Origin: Shewanella corallii
GTDB taxonomy: Bacteria; Pseudomonadota; Gammaproteobacteria; Enterobacterales; Shewanellaceae
Direction: 5' to 3'
NCBI RefSeq assembly: GCF_023349125.1
Contig: NZ_JAKIKT010000009.1
Coordinates: 1 to 64,000 of the forward strand
Length of the DNA: 64,000 nucleotides
The notes beneath the pieces are model-generated. The model searched no databases and was not told the DNA's origin. It saw only the letters and a program-made list of their open reading frames with translations. Positions 18,301 through 27,527 of the stretch are shown here, in pieces; the first letter of the stretch is position 1, and the number at the start of each line of letters is the position of its first letter. A program made the position numbers and the translations under genes.

Positions 18301-20285
18301 TTTGGGAACAGGTCAGCGAAGACAAGGCGGCAGTCAGCTCCCTTGATATCGGTATGGACCTGAATGAAGACGGTATGGTGCAGTGGAACGATGAGGCAAT
18401 CTGTTACTCCTTTACCGATATTCAGGAGTATTGCGCCATTAACGATCCTATGCCGGGCCGTTACTGGGTAATGGTAGGTAACTTCAAGCGTCCATTCGGC
18501 GATGAAGAGGACACTGTCGACAGCATCAAGACCAGCCTGGCGCTGATTGGAGCCGATGACAGCAGCAACCTGACTGTTACTGGCCCACAAACCACCAATG
18601 GTCTGGATCCTTATCAGTTGCAGATGGACTGGGCGCTGTCTGAAACAGCAAAGGGCGACAGATTCTACGGCCTGGTTGAAGTGGGTAACAGCCCTGACAA
18701 TATAGGCAATATCGGCAAAATGGCGGTGAATCTGGTTCATGCCGGTGATGATGTTACCGTTGACGCGTCCAAAGAGCAGGCGGCTGAAGGTGATATAGTT
18801 GAGTTCACCGTATCCATGGAGCCTAACCTGTTGGCGCTGGAGCGTAACGTCAACTTGCAGGTGCAACTGCCTGAAGGTATGCAGTTGTTGGAAGACAGTG
18901 TGACTGCGGTATCTGCCAATCAGGATCTTGTTGATAGCCTGGTCATTGATGGTCAAAGCATGACGCTGTCTGCTGTTCAGGCCGCCAGTAACGCCATTGA
19001 GCGTGCTTACACCTATACCACCAGCGACGATGATATGACCTGTCGTATTCCGGTTGGCTCTAACGAGTATTATCTGGATCTGTACGATGAAGCTTACATC
19101 GAGCCCATCCCACAAATTGCCGGTCGCGCAAATGAAACCCTGAGCGTACCCTTGAGTGCCTTTGGTATCGACCGTATCCCGCTGTATAACAACCACCCTG
19201 ATTATATGGAAAGCGATATCCTGACCATCTCTCCGGGCGGCTTTATTCAGCTGGACAGCATGTGGCTGTTCTGGGCAGCGCACTATCCAATGGATGGGCA
19301 GTTCTTCCCTGACACAGTGATTGCACCTCTGTGGCGTGGCGACGGCTTTATGCAGCCGGGCTTCAACATGGACACCGAAGCTTACGATGGTGTCTCTCTG
19401 GCATCTACCACTGACGGCCGTTACCTGATTGTCGAGTGGGATAATATGAGCCAGGAATTTGCCTGGGGCATTAACTTCGAGCCGGATCCGGATGCGCGCT
19501 ACAGCTTCGAGCTGCTGGCATCCAGCGAGCTGAACTTCGCTCCCGGTGAGCATGAGTTTATCTTCGCCTATGACAAGATGACCGGCGACAAGATGCATCT
19601 GGGTTCTATCGGTACCCATGGTTATCACGGCCCACGTGGCACCTTCGGTCCTTCTTATGGCTACATTGGCCATGGCTATGCGTTCAACGATGTTGACGAA
19701 AAAGTGAAAGAAGGTCTGGTGGTATGTGCCAACTATCAGGGTCCTGAGCAATCAGCCATTACCATGAACTTCTCTGCCCGCGTCAGCGCCAGGGCTGTTG
19801 GTCAGGATATGAATGTCGAAGTCACCAGCGACTACACCGGCAGTAATGCCGTTGTCACCAAGTCCATGGTGAAAGTACCTTCAAACCTGTCTATCGCAGC
19901 ACTGGAAGACATGAGTGTGGACGAGAACGCCAGCATCAGCTTTGAAGTGATGGTGCGCGACAGTGAAAACACCGCTAACGGCATTATGGTGGAAGCTGAA
20001 AATATCTCTGCCACGGTTGAAGGCAGCATGGTGACTCTGACGCCTGATGAGAACTGGCACGGTGAAACCATGGTTAAGGTAACTGCCCATGATATGGCAT
20101 TCCCTAACGACGCTGTCAGCACCAGCTTTATGCTGAACGTGGTGTCTGATGGTGTAGAGCCTCAGCCAGAACCAACGCCGGAGCCAACACCAGAACCGCA
20201 GAACGACGACGGTGGTAGCCTGGGCTGGCTGTCCCTGATTGGTCTGGGTCTGATAGCAAGTCTGCGTCGCCGCAAACTGCACTGA
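15393..20285 (+). CDS. Secreted subtilisin-like (S8) protease with GlyGly-CTERM tail, copy 1
   Basis: 1,630 residues. Order: signal peptide (1-20); I9-type inhibitory propeptide (about 95-210); S8 catalytic domain with Asp248 (IIDTGINSDHPSF), His333 (NGHGSHTAG) and Ser685 (GTSMSGPH); a PA domain inserted at about 505-620; several beta-rich domains of unknown type; a cadherin/Ig-like module near 1510-1590; an acidic Pro-Glu linker (EPTPEPTPEPQNDD); and a GlyGly-CTERM tail starting GGSLGW near 1607, with a hydrophobic helix and RRRKLH. In Shewanella and Vibrio such tails are cut by rhombosortase on proteins exported by type II secretion. The ATG at 15393 has a GGAAGAG site. Likely an extracellular or surface protease, probably controlled by the divergent LysR. 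Confidence 0.93.
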   Translation: MKLKKISLMTLAALYTTGLGATLNTQVNTHQGNSEIRPVKLTEDMMVSNRESKSHPTQTVPGKPGQIGVNVHRAAQGSALNRAPFDWEQDIQGPQTYIIQFEDAPAALYRGDLPGLAATSPRTFAPAMGSGQRYGKLDIKQPELSSYQTYLTQRQDKAVANIKTLAPNAEIKRRFNIALNGVTMELTQEQAAQVAKMPGVTAVTRSKNYKLFTDVGPAHIGADKLWTGQGVPANVPVRGEGIVAGIIDTGINSDHPSFAAVSGDGYEHVNPMGEGNYVGDCVESPELCNDKLIGIRSYDTITDTYKDPAFQPDASPWDLDYKRPPNGEDYNGHGSHTAGTVAGNMLYDVAFQIPEPVETGDGFDTELVFPEVSGVAPRANVIAYQVCYPGDGSYGDSYGGCPGDVLVAAIEDAIKDGVDVINFSIGGIESLPWYDAIEMAFLSAREAGISVAASAGNWGRYGPSLIDHVSPWLTSVAASTHGRLIDPIKGSLDLVGTDAPMGIEGHGVTGSFTGTLVDAADFGDELCLEPFEPGTFDADDIVICKRGDIARVAKGTNVAAGGAGAVILYNAVSWDDGTGGNSLNMNPFPIPGLHIDLYSGQDLLDWVATTPGAQASITPSVIQASEREADVLADFSSRGPSTTNPDVMAPNVSAPGVDVFAAWADDMPFSQYSAPADYAAISGTSMSGPHVAGALALLTQAHPEWTPAMIQSALMMTALPGKTREWDESLRESTFYEMGSGVINVARAVKAGLVLDENGDNYRAANPDQGGDVTALNLPYLANSACESSCTWMRTFTATEDGDWTVSAETITAEGAPFLELDVYPKNFSVKAGESQTLMVTAKVLDVESVNASSANYEVFGKVHLTPASDSLPEQHLPVMARFAGSTLPKIVSGQIHRDTGTMLTPELMTKEIADLSVKVSGLVAGEQKEHLLSSASAQDYSFEEPETLMDNPGIEIHFFDVPEGTRRIVWEQVSEDKAAVSSLDIGMDLNEDGMVQWNDEAICYSFTDIQEYCAINDPMPGRYWVMVGNFKRPFGDEEDTVDSIKTSLALIGADDSSNLTVTGPQTTNGLDPYQLQMDWALSETAKGDRFYGLVEVGNSPDNIGNIGKMAVNLVHAGDDVTVDASKEQAAEGDIVEFTVSMEPNLLALERNVNLQVQLPEGMQLLEDSVTAVSANQDLVDSLVIDGQSMTLSAVQAASNAIERAYTYTTSDDDMTCRIPVGSNEYYLDLYDEAYIEPIPQIAGRANETLSVPLSAFGIDRIPLYNNHPDYMESDILTISPGGFIQLDSMWLFWAAHYPMDGQFFPDTVIAPLWRGDGFMQPGFNMDTEAYDGVSLASTTDGRYLIVEWDNMSQEFAWGINFEPDPDARYSFELLASSELNFAPGEHEFIFAYDKMTGDKMHLGSIGTHGYHGPRGTFGPSYGYIGHGYAFNDVDEKVKEGLVVCANYQGPEQSAITMNFSARVSARAVGQDMNVEVTSDYTGSNAVVTKSMVKVPSNLSIAALEDMSVDENASISFEVMVRDSENTANGIMVEAENISATVEGSMVTLTPDENWHGETMVKVTAHDMAFPNDAVSTSFMLNVVSDGVEPQPEPTPEPTPEPQNDDGGSLGWLSLIGLGLIASLRRRKLH

Positions 20286-20311
20286 TCCCGCATGAGCGTT
20301 GACTCATAAGT

Positions 20312-20342
20312 AAAAGGCCTTCCATTGGGAAGGCCTTTTCTC
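20312..20342 (+). terminator. Terminator of protease copy 1
   Basis: AAAAGGCCTTCC / GGAAGGCCTTTT stem with an ATTG loop. The same hairpin and the bases before it recur after protease copy 2. Confidence 0.88.
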
Positions 20343-20401
20343 TGTATCAGTCTCCATTAATCACACTCTCACGTAAAGAAACACAGGAAATAGCCTCGTA
20401 C

Positions 20402-21307
20402 TTAATACTCAAATTCTTTCAAGCATTTAAGAAACTCATAAACACCGGGAGAGCGGGATTCACTTTTCAGTACCACGGCACACAAGCCGATACTCACACT
20501 AGGCATATCATCTGGCACAAAGGAAACCAAATCTCCCTCTTCAAGTTCTCTGGAAATTAACGCCTCAGGAACCAGTGCAACCATGTCACATTTCTGAAGC
20601 GATACCTTTATCGGATTAAACTGTTCAAACCTGATAAGCCCAGCTTTATCATGACGACCATTCGTCAATACCCCACCAAATGCTGTTGCCAATTCACCGG
20701 GTAACCCCAACGGTACTGCAAGGGGATAGTCTTTTAAATCATCCAGGCGGACGGCCGATGGCTTGCCAAATATTGGATGATGCGGCCTGCAGCAAAACAC
20801 TGTTTTGAAATTGGTGAGCGGAATAAGCTCTATATCGTTGGATTTCGCCAACCCCGTCCCGCTTGATTCGGCAAAAAAAACAGATATCGCCCCAGTTAAC
20901 AACTGCTCATAAAGACTCTTCCAATCACCAACTATCAAATCAACCCTATACCAGGGGTGCTGTCTGATAAAATCACCAATCACGGAGCCTAAAATACGGC
21001 TCGCCAGAATAGGGCTCGCCCCTATCACAACCTCCCCTGCGCCACTTCTCTTCATTGTATTCAGCTCATCCTTCAGCTGCCCAACACTCTTGAGAATCCT
21101 CTGCCCATGATTTATGACAACCTCGCCATAGGGGGTCAGTTTTACATTTCTGGAGTTTCTCTCCAGTAGCTTTACCCCCAATACCCCCTCCAACCTTTGA
21201 ATGCTCCTCGACAAAGAAGGTTGTGCAAGATTCAACTCTGTCGCCGCCCGATTAAAATGCTGAAGTTTTGCCAATGTAATCAGATGCTTAATTTGCCTTA
21301 ACTCCAT
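20402..21307 (-). CDS. LysR-type regulator, cassette copy 2
   Basis: 301 residues from the ATG at 21307, which has GGAGG 8 nt upstream and aligns exactly with the start of the paralogue at 15089; the longest frame begins 54 bases earlier without support. It shares the DNA-binding sequence HFNRAATELNLAQPSLSRSI with copy 1 (identical over these 20 residues), while the effector domain has diverged. Divergent from protease copy 2. Identical recognition helices suggest that both regulators can bind both operators. Confidence 0.9.
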   Translation of the reverse strand: MELRQIKHLITLAKLQHFNRAATELNLAQPSLSRSIQRLEGVLGVKLLERNSRNVKLTPYGEVVINHGQRILKSVGQLKDELNTMKRSGAGEVVIGASPILASRILGSVIGDFIRQHPWYRVDLIVGDWKSLYEQLLTGAISVFFAESSGTGLAKSNDIELIPLTNFKTVFCCRPHHPIFGKPSAVRLDDLKDYPLAVPLGLPGELATAFGGVLTNGRHDKAGLIRFEQFNPIKVSLQKCDMVALVPEALISRELEEGDLVSFVPDDMPSVSIGLCAVVLKSESRSPGVYEFLKCLKEFEY

Positions 21308-21381
21308 CCACAGCGCCTCCACGCTAACACGATGCAACATTTTATTAACACAACGGAGCAACCAAACAACACCAAAACATG

Positions 21382-21398
21382 GTGACAGTTTGTATCAA
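21382..21398. promoter_or_regulatory. Candidate LysR operator, copy 2
   Basis: GTGACAGTTTGTATCAA, one base different from the site at 15172-15188, lies 75 bp upstream of the LysR start and about 200 bp upstream of the protease start, matching the geometry of copy 1. Conservation in otherwise diverged intergenic DNA is the evidence. Confidence 0.6.
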
Positions 21399-21594
21399 AT
21401 CACCTGCGGAAAACTAAATAGAAAGCAGGTTTAACCAGCATGCCAATGAAAATCCAGCGTAAATACCAAAAGTAATCAATAACGCCCTAAAACACATTTG
21501 ATTCACACAAGGACTCCTACACAGAATTTAACCGCTAAAAATCGCGCCAATGCGGTTCAAAACAACAACAGAGCAAATAGTTGGATATTAGAAA

Positions 21595-24500
21595 ATGAAG
21601 ACAAGACAAAACATCACAGTGGCACTTGCCATTATGAGTTCTGCCGGGGTTGGTGCCGCTGCCAATACCTTTCAGGATAAACATCAATTAAGGCAGGCGG
21701 AATTAGTCGAAACCAATTCTAAAACCTCTCAATCAATGTTTCATCCAATGCAAGACCTGCCAAACAAACCAGGGCATTTTGGAGTGAACGTCCACAGAGC
21801 ACCTCAAGGGAATCATTCCAGAGCCACCCCGTTCGTATGGGAGGACAATCTTGAAGGCCCACAGACCTATATTATTCAAATGGAAGATGCACCTACTGCG
21901 CTCTATCAGGGGGGAGTAAATGGGTTTGCTGCGACTTCAGCAAGGGCAATAGCGCCAACAATGGGGAGTGGTGAGCGATTCGGGAAAGTGGATTTTAACC
22001 AACCGGCGGTTATTTCCTATCAGAATTACCTTACTGAGCGCCAGGACACAGTAGTAACCAATATTCAAACTCTGGCTCCACAGGCAGAGATTCAACGGCG
22101 TTATAACGTTGCTCTAAATGGCGTCACCATGGAGTTGACTCAGGAGCAAGCCGCCAAGGTGGCGAGAATGCCTGGCGTAACTGCAGTCACCCGCTCCAGA
22201 AACCACCAACTGTTTACCTTTGAAGGCCCAAAGCACATAGGTGCCGATGATCTTTGGCAAGGGAACGGCGTCCCTGCAAATGTCTCCGCTCGTGGAGAAG
22301 GGGTTTTGGTAGGAATTATCGATACCGGGATCAATTCAGACCACCCATCATTTGCCGCCGTATCTGGTGATGGGTACCGACATAAAAATCCGCTGGGAGA
22401 GGGAAAATATCTGGGAGATTGCGTCGAGTCACCGGATTTATGTAACAGCAAATTGATTGGTATCCGCTCCTATGAAACCATCACAGACTCTTACAAAAAT
22501 CCAGAATTTCAACCAGATGTACCTGAATCGCAAGTAGATTATAAACGTCCACCAAATGGTGAAGACTACAATGGACACGGTTCCCATGTAGCCGGAACTG
22601 CAGCGGGTAACCTACTTAGCAATGTCCCCTACAAAATCCCCAACGCAAAGGAGACCGGTGATGGATTTGATACAAACCTGCACTTTAATGAAATCTCCGG
22701 CGTCGCTCCAAGAGCAAACATCATCTCCTATCAGGCATGTTTTCCGGGAGATGGTTCTTATGACCAAACCTATGTAGGATGTCCGACGGATGTGCTTATT
22801 GCCACCATTGAAGATGCGATCGAAGACGGCGTGGACGTCATTAACTTTTCCATTGGTAGCATTGAAAAACAGCCTTGGTACGATGCCATTGAGTTGGCAT
22901 TCCTGTCTGCCCGCGAGTCAGGTATATCGGTAGCGGCAGCGGCAGGCAACTTTGGCCATCGCACATCTCTTATTGACCATGTATCACCATGGTTAACATC
23001 CGTTGGCGCCACCACTCATGGTAAGCAAATTAAACTCACAAAAAAGGGCGCTTTGACACTTAGTACCGACATAGGACTGGGAGAAATAGAAGGACAAGGC
23101 ATCTCTGGAAGCTTCACTGGCACTTTAGTAAATGCCGCAGCTTATGGTGATGAACAATGCCTTGAACCCTTCTCTCCGGGTACATTTGAGGCCAATCAAA
23201 TTGTCATCTGCAAACGGGGAGAAATTGCACGGGTAACTAAAGGCACTAATGTTGCCGCCGGTGGTGCAGGGGCTATCATCCTTTACAATGCCACCGCTGA
23301 CGACGATGGCCAGGGCAGTAACCAACTGTTCCTCAACCCTTTCCCCATCCCTGGGTTACATATTGATTTTGACTCAGGCTCCTTATTAGGCACGAATGTT
23401 TTGATAAACCCGGACCTTCAGGCCACCATATCCCCCTCAATATTGGAAACCCAGGATCGTAATCCTGACCTACTCGGCAGTTTCTCTTCGCGAGGTCCCA
23501 GCAGGACTACACCCGATGTGATGGTGCCCAACCTTGCGGCTCCCGGTGTCGATATATTTGCCCCCTGGGCAGATGATATGCCGTTCACCAAGCAGCCTAA
23601 CACAGCTGACTTTGCCAGCATCAGCGGCACTTCAATGGCCAGCCCTCATATTGCCGGGGCAATGGCGTTATTGACACAAGCCCACCCGGAGTGGACACCG
23701 GCAATGATTCAATCGGCGTTGATGATGACGGCCAAACCAGGCAAGCGGGAAGTCAACGACGAAACACGCATCGCCAATTTCCACGAAATGGGCAGTGGCG
23801 TTATTAATGTTGGACGAGCAGTCAGGGCCGGCCTGGTACTTGATGAAAAAAGCGATAACTACAAGGCTGCCAACCCAGATCAGGGCGGTGATATTACTGC
23901 ATTAAACCTTCCCTATCTGGTAAATGCAAACTGCCAACTTGAATGTACCTGGCTACGTACTTTCACCGCTACCTCCGAGGGCAGCTGGAATGTGTCGACC
24001 AAAACTATCACTGTTGAGGGGGCACCATTTCTTGAACTGGAGGTTTATCCCAAAAGCTTTACACTGAGAAAAGGACAACATCAGCTTTTAAAAGTTAAGG
24101 CTAAACTGCTGGATGTCGATACCGTTGGCTCACCACGCTATGAAACTATGGGCGAAGTCCACATTGAACCGACCAGCAACAGCTTACCAGCTCAGTATCT
24201 GCCAGTAATAGCTAAAGTTGGAAGCAACCCTCTGCCTCCTATCATCACGGGTAAAATTCATCGTAACGATGGAACCCTACTCACACCAGAGCTAAAAACA
24301 AAAGAAATCAAAAAACTAAACACCCGGGTAAGCGGACTGGCGATTGGAAAACAACAAACGCACAAACTTACTTCCCTGTCCGGTACGGATTTTGATTTCA
24401 AGAAACCTGAAACCTTCGTCGACAACCCTGGAATAAACATTCAATTCTTCGATGTACCGGAAGGTACCCGAAGGATTGTCTGGGAGGAGACAAGCCAAAG

Positions 24501-26457
24501 CAATACAGCAAAAAGTAGCATTGATATAGGAATTGATCTCAACAAAGATGGATTGGTCAACTGGCATGACGAAGCGATTTGCTACTCCTTCACAGATGCA
24601 ATGGACTACTGCGCCATCAACGACCCTGAGCCGGGACGATACTGGGCATTAGTCGGAAACTTCAAAAGAGTAATAGAAGGAGATGAGAACACGTCCGACA
24701 CTATAAGTACTTCATTAGCCATCATTAGCAACAGCGATAACGACAACCTAAGTGTTTCAGGTCCACAGAGCAGTAATGGATTGGACCCATACCAACTGGA
24801 GCTAAAATGGGCTTTGTCAGACGCGAAAAAGGGCGATAGGTATTACGCTTTTCTGGAAATTGGCAATAGTCCTGACAATCTAAACAATATTGGCAAAATG
24901 GGCGTTAATCTGGTTCATGGCGGCGATGATATCACTGTGACGCCCTCCAAAGAACAAGCTGCCGAAGGTGATATTGTGGAATTCACCGTCACCATGCAAC
25001 CAAACCTGTTGTCACTGGAACGCAAAGTCGATTTGCAAGTGCAATGGCCTAAAGAGCTACAACTGGTTAAAGACAAAACTGCAGCCATCTCGGCGGGTCG
25101 CGATCTGAAGGATAAGCTAAGCATACAAGATGCCAGCCTCTCTTTATCTGTTGTTCAGGACGCCAGTAATACTGTTAAACGTGACTACCTATTCACGACC
25201 AGTGATGATGACCCCAGCTGTCGAGTGCCGATTGGCAATAACCCCTATTATCTCGACTTACTTCAAGCTGGAATTAATGCAATTCCTCAAATCACCGGCG
25301 CAATAACCAACACTAAAACCTATAAGCTGAGCACCTTGGGAATTAGCCATATACCGCTCTACAATAACGAACCGCAATTAATGGAAAAGGACACGCTCAC
25401 CATATCCCCCGGTGGTTTTATCCAATTGGATAGTTTTCCGTTCGTGCTGCCAATACATTTTCCCCTGGAGAAAAACTATGCGCCAGACACGATTATTGCA
25501 CCTTTATGGCGAGGCGATGGTGCTATCAAATATGGTTACGATAGAGAGCTCGAGGAAGATGTAGGCGTTTCAGTAGCGGCGACTCAGAATGGACGTTATC
25601 TGGTCGTAGAGTGGGACAATATGCATCAGGAAACTGTTCCTTTTATAAACGAAAATCCCGATCCTAACGCTCGCTACAGTTTCGAGGTTATTGCATCAAG
25701 CAAGGTTGAATTTACACCGGGTCAGCACGAATTTATCTTTGCTTATGATAAGTTGACCGGTAAGAAAATGAACATTGGTGCTATAGGAACCCATGGTTAT
25801 TATGGCCCAATGGGTAGTTTCGGACCGGCCTACGGGCGACTTGGTAAAAGCTTTGCTTATGACAATCTTGATAAAAAAATCAAAGAAGGTTTGGTGGTAT
25901 GTGCCAACTACCAGGGACCAGAGCAATCTGAAATCAAGGTAAAATTTGCTGCACGTGTCAGCGCTACTGCGGTAGGTAAAGATATGGAGATCAAAGCAAC
26001 CAGTGATTACACCGGCAGCAAGGCTATCGTCAGTTCCGCCAAGGTCAAAATCCCTTCCAACCTGACTATTGGACAATTGGAGGATATGACGGTTAAGGAA
26101 AATGAAGAGATAAGCTTTGAAGTGACTGTAAGGGACCGTGCCAACACTGCCAATGCAATTAAAGCAGAGGGTAAAAATGTATCTGCCAAAATTGATGGTA
26201 ACAAAGTCACATTAAAGCCCGATGCCCATTGGTATGGAAAAACAAAGGTTACTGTTACCGCGTACGATAAAACCTATCCCAATGACGCAGCCAGTACCAG
26301 CTTTACTCTGGAGGTTACCTCTGACGGAAAGCCGAAACCTGAAGCCCCGAAAAAGCCTGAGACTGACAAAAAGCCAAAATCAGGTGGTAGCCTGGGCTGG
26401 CTGTCTCTGATTGGTCTGGGTGTGATGGCAAGTCTGCGTCGTCGCAAACTGCATTGA
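21595..26457 (+). CDS. Secreted subtilisin-like (S8) protease with GlyGly-CTERM tail, copy 2
   Basis: 1,620 residues, a full-length paralogue of the protease at 15393 with the same domain order. The catalytic triad is intact: Asp243 (IIDTGINSDHPSF), His328 (NGHGSHVAG) and Ser680 (GTSMASPH). The PA insert, C-terminal beta domains and GlyGly-CTERM tail (GGSLGW near 1597, ending RRRKLH) are kept. It differs in composition: many Glu/Asp positions of copy 1 are Lys here, the linker before the tail is basic (KPEAPKKPETDKKPKS instead of an acidic Pro-Glu run), and the DNA is visibly more A/T-rich with less biased codons. The ribosome-binding site is weak. Likely an extracellular protease with altered charge or substrate. 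Confidence 0.92.
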   Translation: MKTRQNITVALAIMSSAGVGAAANTFQDKHQLRQAELVETNSKTSQSMFHPMQDLPNKPGHFGVNVHRAPQGNHSRATPFVWEDNLEGPQTYIIQMEDAPTALYQGGVNGFAATSARAIAPTMGSGERFGKVDFNQPAVISYQNYLTERQDTVVTNIQTLAPQAEIQRRYNVALNGVTMELTQEQAAKVARMPGVTAVTRSRNHQLFTFEGPKHIGADDLWQGNGVPANVSARGEGVLVGIIDTGINSDHPSFAAVSGDGYRHKNPLGEGKYLGDCVESPDLCNSKLIGIRSYETITDSYKNPEFQPDVPESQVDYKRPPNGEDYNGHGSHVAGTAAGNLLSNVPYKIPNAKETGDGFDTNLHFNEISGVAPRANIISYQACFPGDGSYDQTYVGCPTDVLIATIEDAIEDGVDVINFSIGSIEKQPWYDAIELAFLSARESGISVAAAAGNFGHRTSLIDHVSPWLTSVGATTHGKQIKLTKKGALTLSTDIGLGEIEGQGISGSFTGTLVNAAAYGDEQCLEPFSPGTFEANQIVICKRGEIARVTKGTNVAAGGAGAIILYNATADDDGQGSNQLFLNPFPIPGLHIDFDSGSLLGTNVLINPDLQATISPSILETQDRNPDLLGSFSSRGPSRTTPDVMVPNLAAPGVDIFAPWADDMPFTKQPNTADFASISGTSMASPHIAGAMALLTQAHPEWTPAMIQSALMMTAKPGKREVNDETRIANFHEMGSGVINVGRAVRAGLVLDEKSDNYKAANPDQGGDITALNLPYLVNANCQLECTWLRTFTATSEGSWNVSTKTITVEGAPFLELEVYPKSFTLRKGQHQLLKVKAKLLDVDTVGSPRYETMGEVHIEPTSNSLPAQYLPVIAKVGSNPLPPIITGKIHRNDGTLLTPELKTKEIKKLNTRVSGLAIGKQQTHKLTSLSGTDFDFKKPETFVDNPGINIQFFDVPEGTRRIVWEETSQSNTAKSSIDIGIDLNKDGLVNWHDEAICYSFTDAMDYCAINDPEPGRYWALVGNFKRVIEGDENTSDTISTSLAIISNSDNDNLSVSGPQSSNGLDPYQLELKWALSDAKKGDRYYAFLEIGNSPDNLNNIGKMGVNLVHGGDDITVTPSKEQAAEGDIVEFTVTMQPNLLSLERKVDLQVQWPKELQLVKDKTAAISAGRDLKDKLSIQDASLSLSVVQDASNTVKRDYLFTTSDDDPSCRVPIGNNPYYLDLLQAGINAIPQITGAITNTKTYKLSTLGISHIPLYNNEPQLMEKDTLTISPGGFIQLDSFPFVLPIHFPLEKNYAPDTIIAPLWRGDGAIKYGYDRELEEDVGVSVAATQNGRYLVVEWDNMHQETVPFINENPDPNARYSFEVIASSKVEFTPGQHEFIFAYDKLTGKKMNIGAIGTHGYYGPMGSFGPAYGRLGKSFAYDNLDKKIKEGLVVCANYQGPEQSEIKVKFAARVSATAVGKDMEIKATSDYTGSKAIVSSAKVKIPSNLTIGQLEDMTVKENEEISFEVTVRDRANTANAIKAEGKNVSAKIDGNKVTLKPDAHWYGKTKVTVTAYDKTYPNDAASTSFTLEVTSDGKPKPEAPKKPETDKKPKSGGSLGWLSLIGLGVMASLRRRKLH

Positions 26458-26484
26458 TACCCACATGAGCTTTGACTCATAAGC

Positions 26485-26513
26485 AAAAGGCCTTCCCCCC
26501 GGAAGGCCTTTTT
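26485..26513 (+). terminator. Terminator of protease copy 2
   Basis: AAAAGGCCTTCC / GGAAGGCCTTTTT stem-loop, homologous to the one at 20312, including the shared upstream bases GACTCATAAG. Confidence 0.88.
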
Positions 26514-26547
26514 AATTCAGAGCACAGCGAGCTTAAGTTTCAGAGAC

Positions 26548-27252
26548 TCAGGCTTTATTGCCCTTTACTGATGCTATCTCCGCCTCAGTCAGGTAGCGCC
26601 ACTCGCCTGGCTCCATATCTGCATCCAGTTCAATATGCCCCACGGACTCGCGGTGCAGGCCAACAACCTTATTGCCTATCGCACCAAACATACGCTTAAC
26701 CTGATGGTATTTCCCTTCAACAATCGTCAGCAGTGCTTCGTTGGCAGAAAGGATCTCAAGTTTGGCGGGACGGGTTGGTTCATCCTCACCGTTAAGCATG
26801 ATGCCCTGTTCAAACTGAGCAACCACCTCCTCGGTCAGGGGATCTGCCACTTCAACCCGGTAACGCTTACCACAGGCTTTCTTGGGAGAGGTGATTTGAT
26901 GAGACCATTGGCCATCATCCGTCATCAGCACCAGGCCTGTGGTATCCACATCCAGGCGGCCAGCAATACGCAATAGCTCAGGCTTCTCAATATCGAGCAG
27001 ACTGATAACACACTGATACTCTTCATCCTGAGTGGAACATATTACCCCTTCAGGCTTATGCATCATCAGGTATCTCAGGCCGATTAGACTAAGCTCTTCA
27101 CCATCCAACGTCACTCTGGTGTCCTCTTTCACTTTAAAAGAGGGATCTTTCACCATGACACCATCACAAAACACTTCACCTCTGTGCATGGCTTTTTTGG
27201 CCTGACTGCGGGTCAGGTAGGTGGCTTCGCAGATAAATTTATCCAAACGCAC
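26548..27252 (-). CDS. rsuA: 16S rRNA pseudouridine-516 synthase RsuA
   Basis: 234 residues with an N-terminal S4 domain (MRLDKFICEATYLTRSQAKKAM) and an RsuA-type catalytic domain containing GRLDVDTTGLVLMTDDGQWSH, with the catalytic Asp in RLD. KRYRVEV and EGKYHQVKRMFGAIGN are family hallmarks. The strong match along its length to E. coli RsuA supports U516 specificity over RluB/E/F. It starts with GTG at 27252 and stands alone. Confidence 0.93.
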   Translation of the reverse strand: MRLDKFICEATYLTRSQAKKAMHRGEVFCDGVMVKDPSFKVKEDTRVTLDGEELSLIGLRYLMMHKPEGVICSTQDEEYQCVISLLDIEKPELLRIAGRLDVDTTGLVLMTDDGQWSHQITSPKKACGKRYRVEVADPLTEEVVAQFEQGIMLNGEDEPTRPAKLEILSANEALLTIVEGKYHQVKRMFGAIGNKVVGLHRESVGHIELDADMEPGEWRYLTEAEIASVKGNKA

Positions 27253-27527
27253 GGGCGTGTTCTCTCATCAACATAATCACTGAAGCTATTATCTCCTGTC
27301 CGCCCCCCTTCTCCAATACAGTTGCCCCTTTTTAGCCTGCATTTATCCCTGCCTCACAGGCCTGCTTCGTCCCGTAAACCACAGAAACCAGTGAGTTAAC
27401 GATTCGTTACAGTTATCAGGCTGATACAAGCCCGCAGACATTTACATTTAATCAACATGCTTTAGCATGTGAGCTGGATTAAAAGGCAATGACAATACTT
27501 GCCAGGGGAAGATAACAGGGAATAACC

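Noticed and set aside
18195-19751. 518-codon open frame on the minus strand inside protease copy 1
   Set aside because: It lies antisense to a well-supported conserved protease gene, has an implausible Thr/Val/His-rich composition, no start signal and no known domain. It follows from the biased codon use of the real gene.
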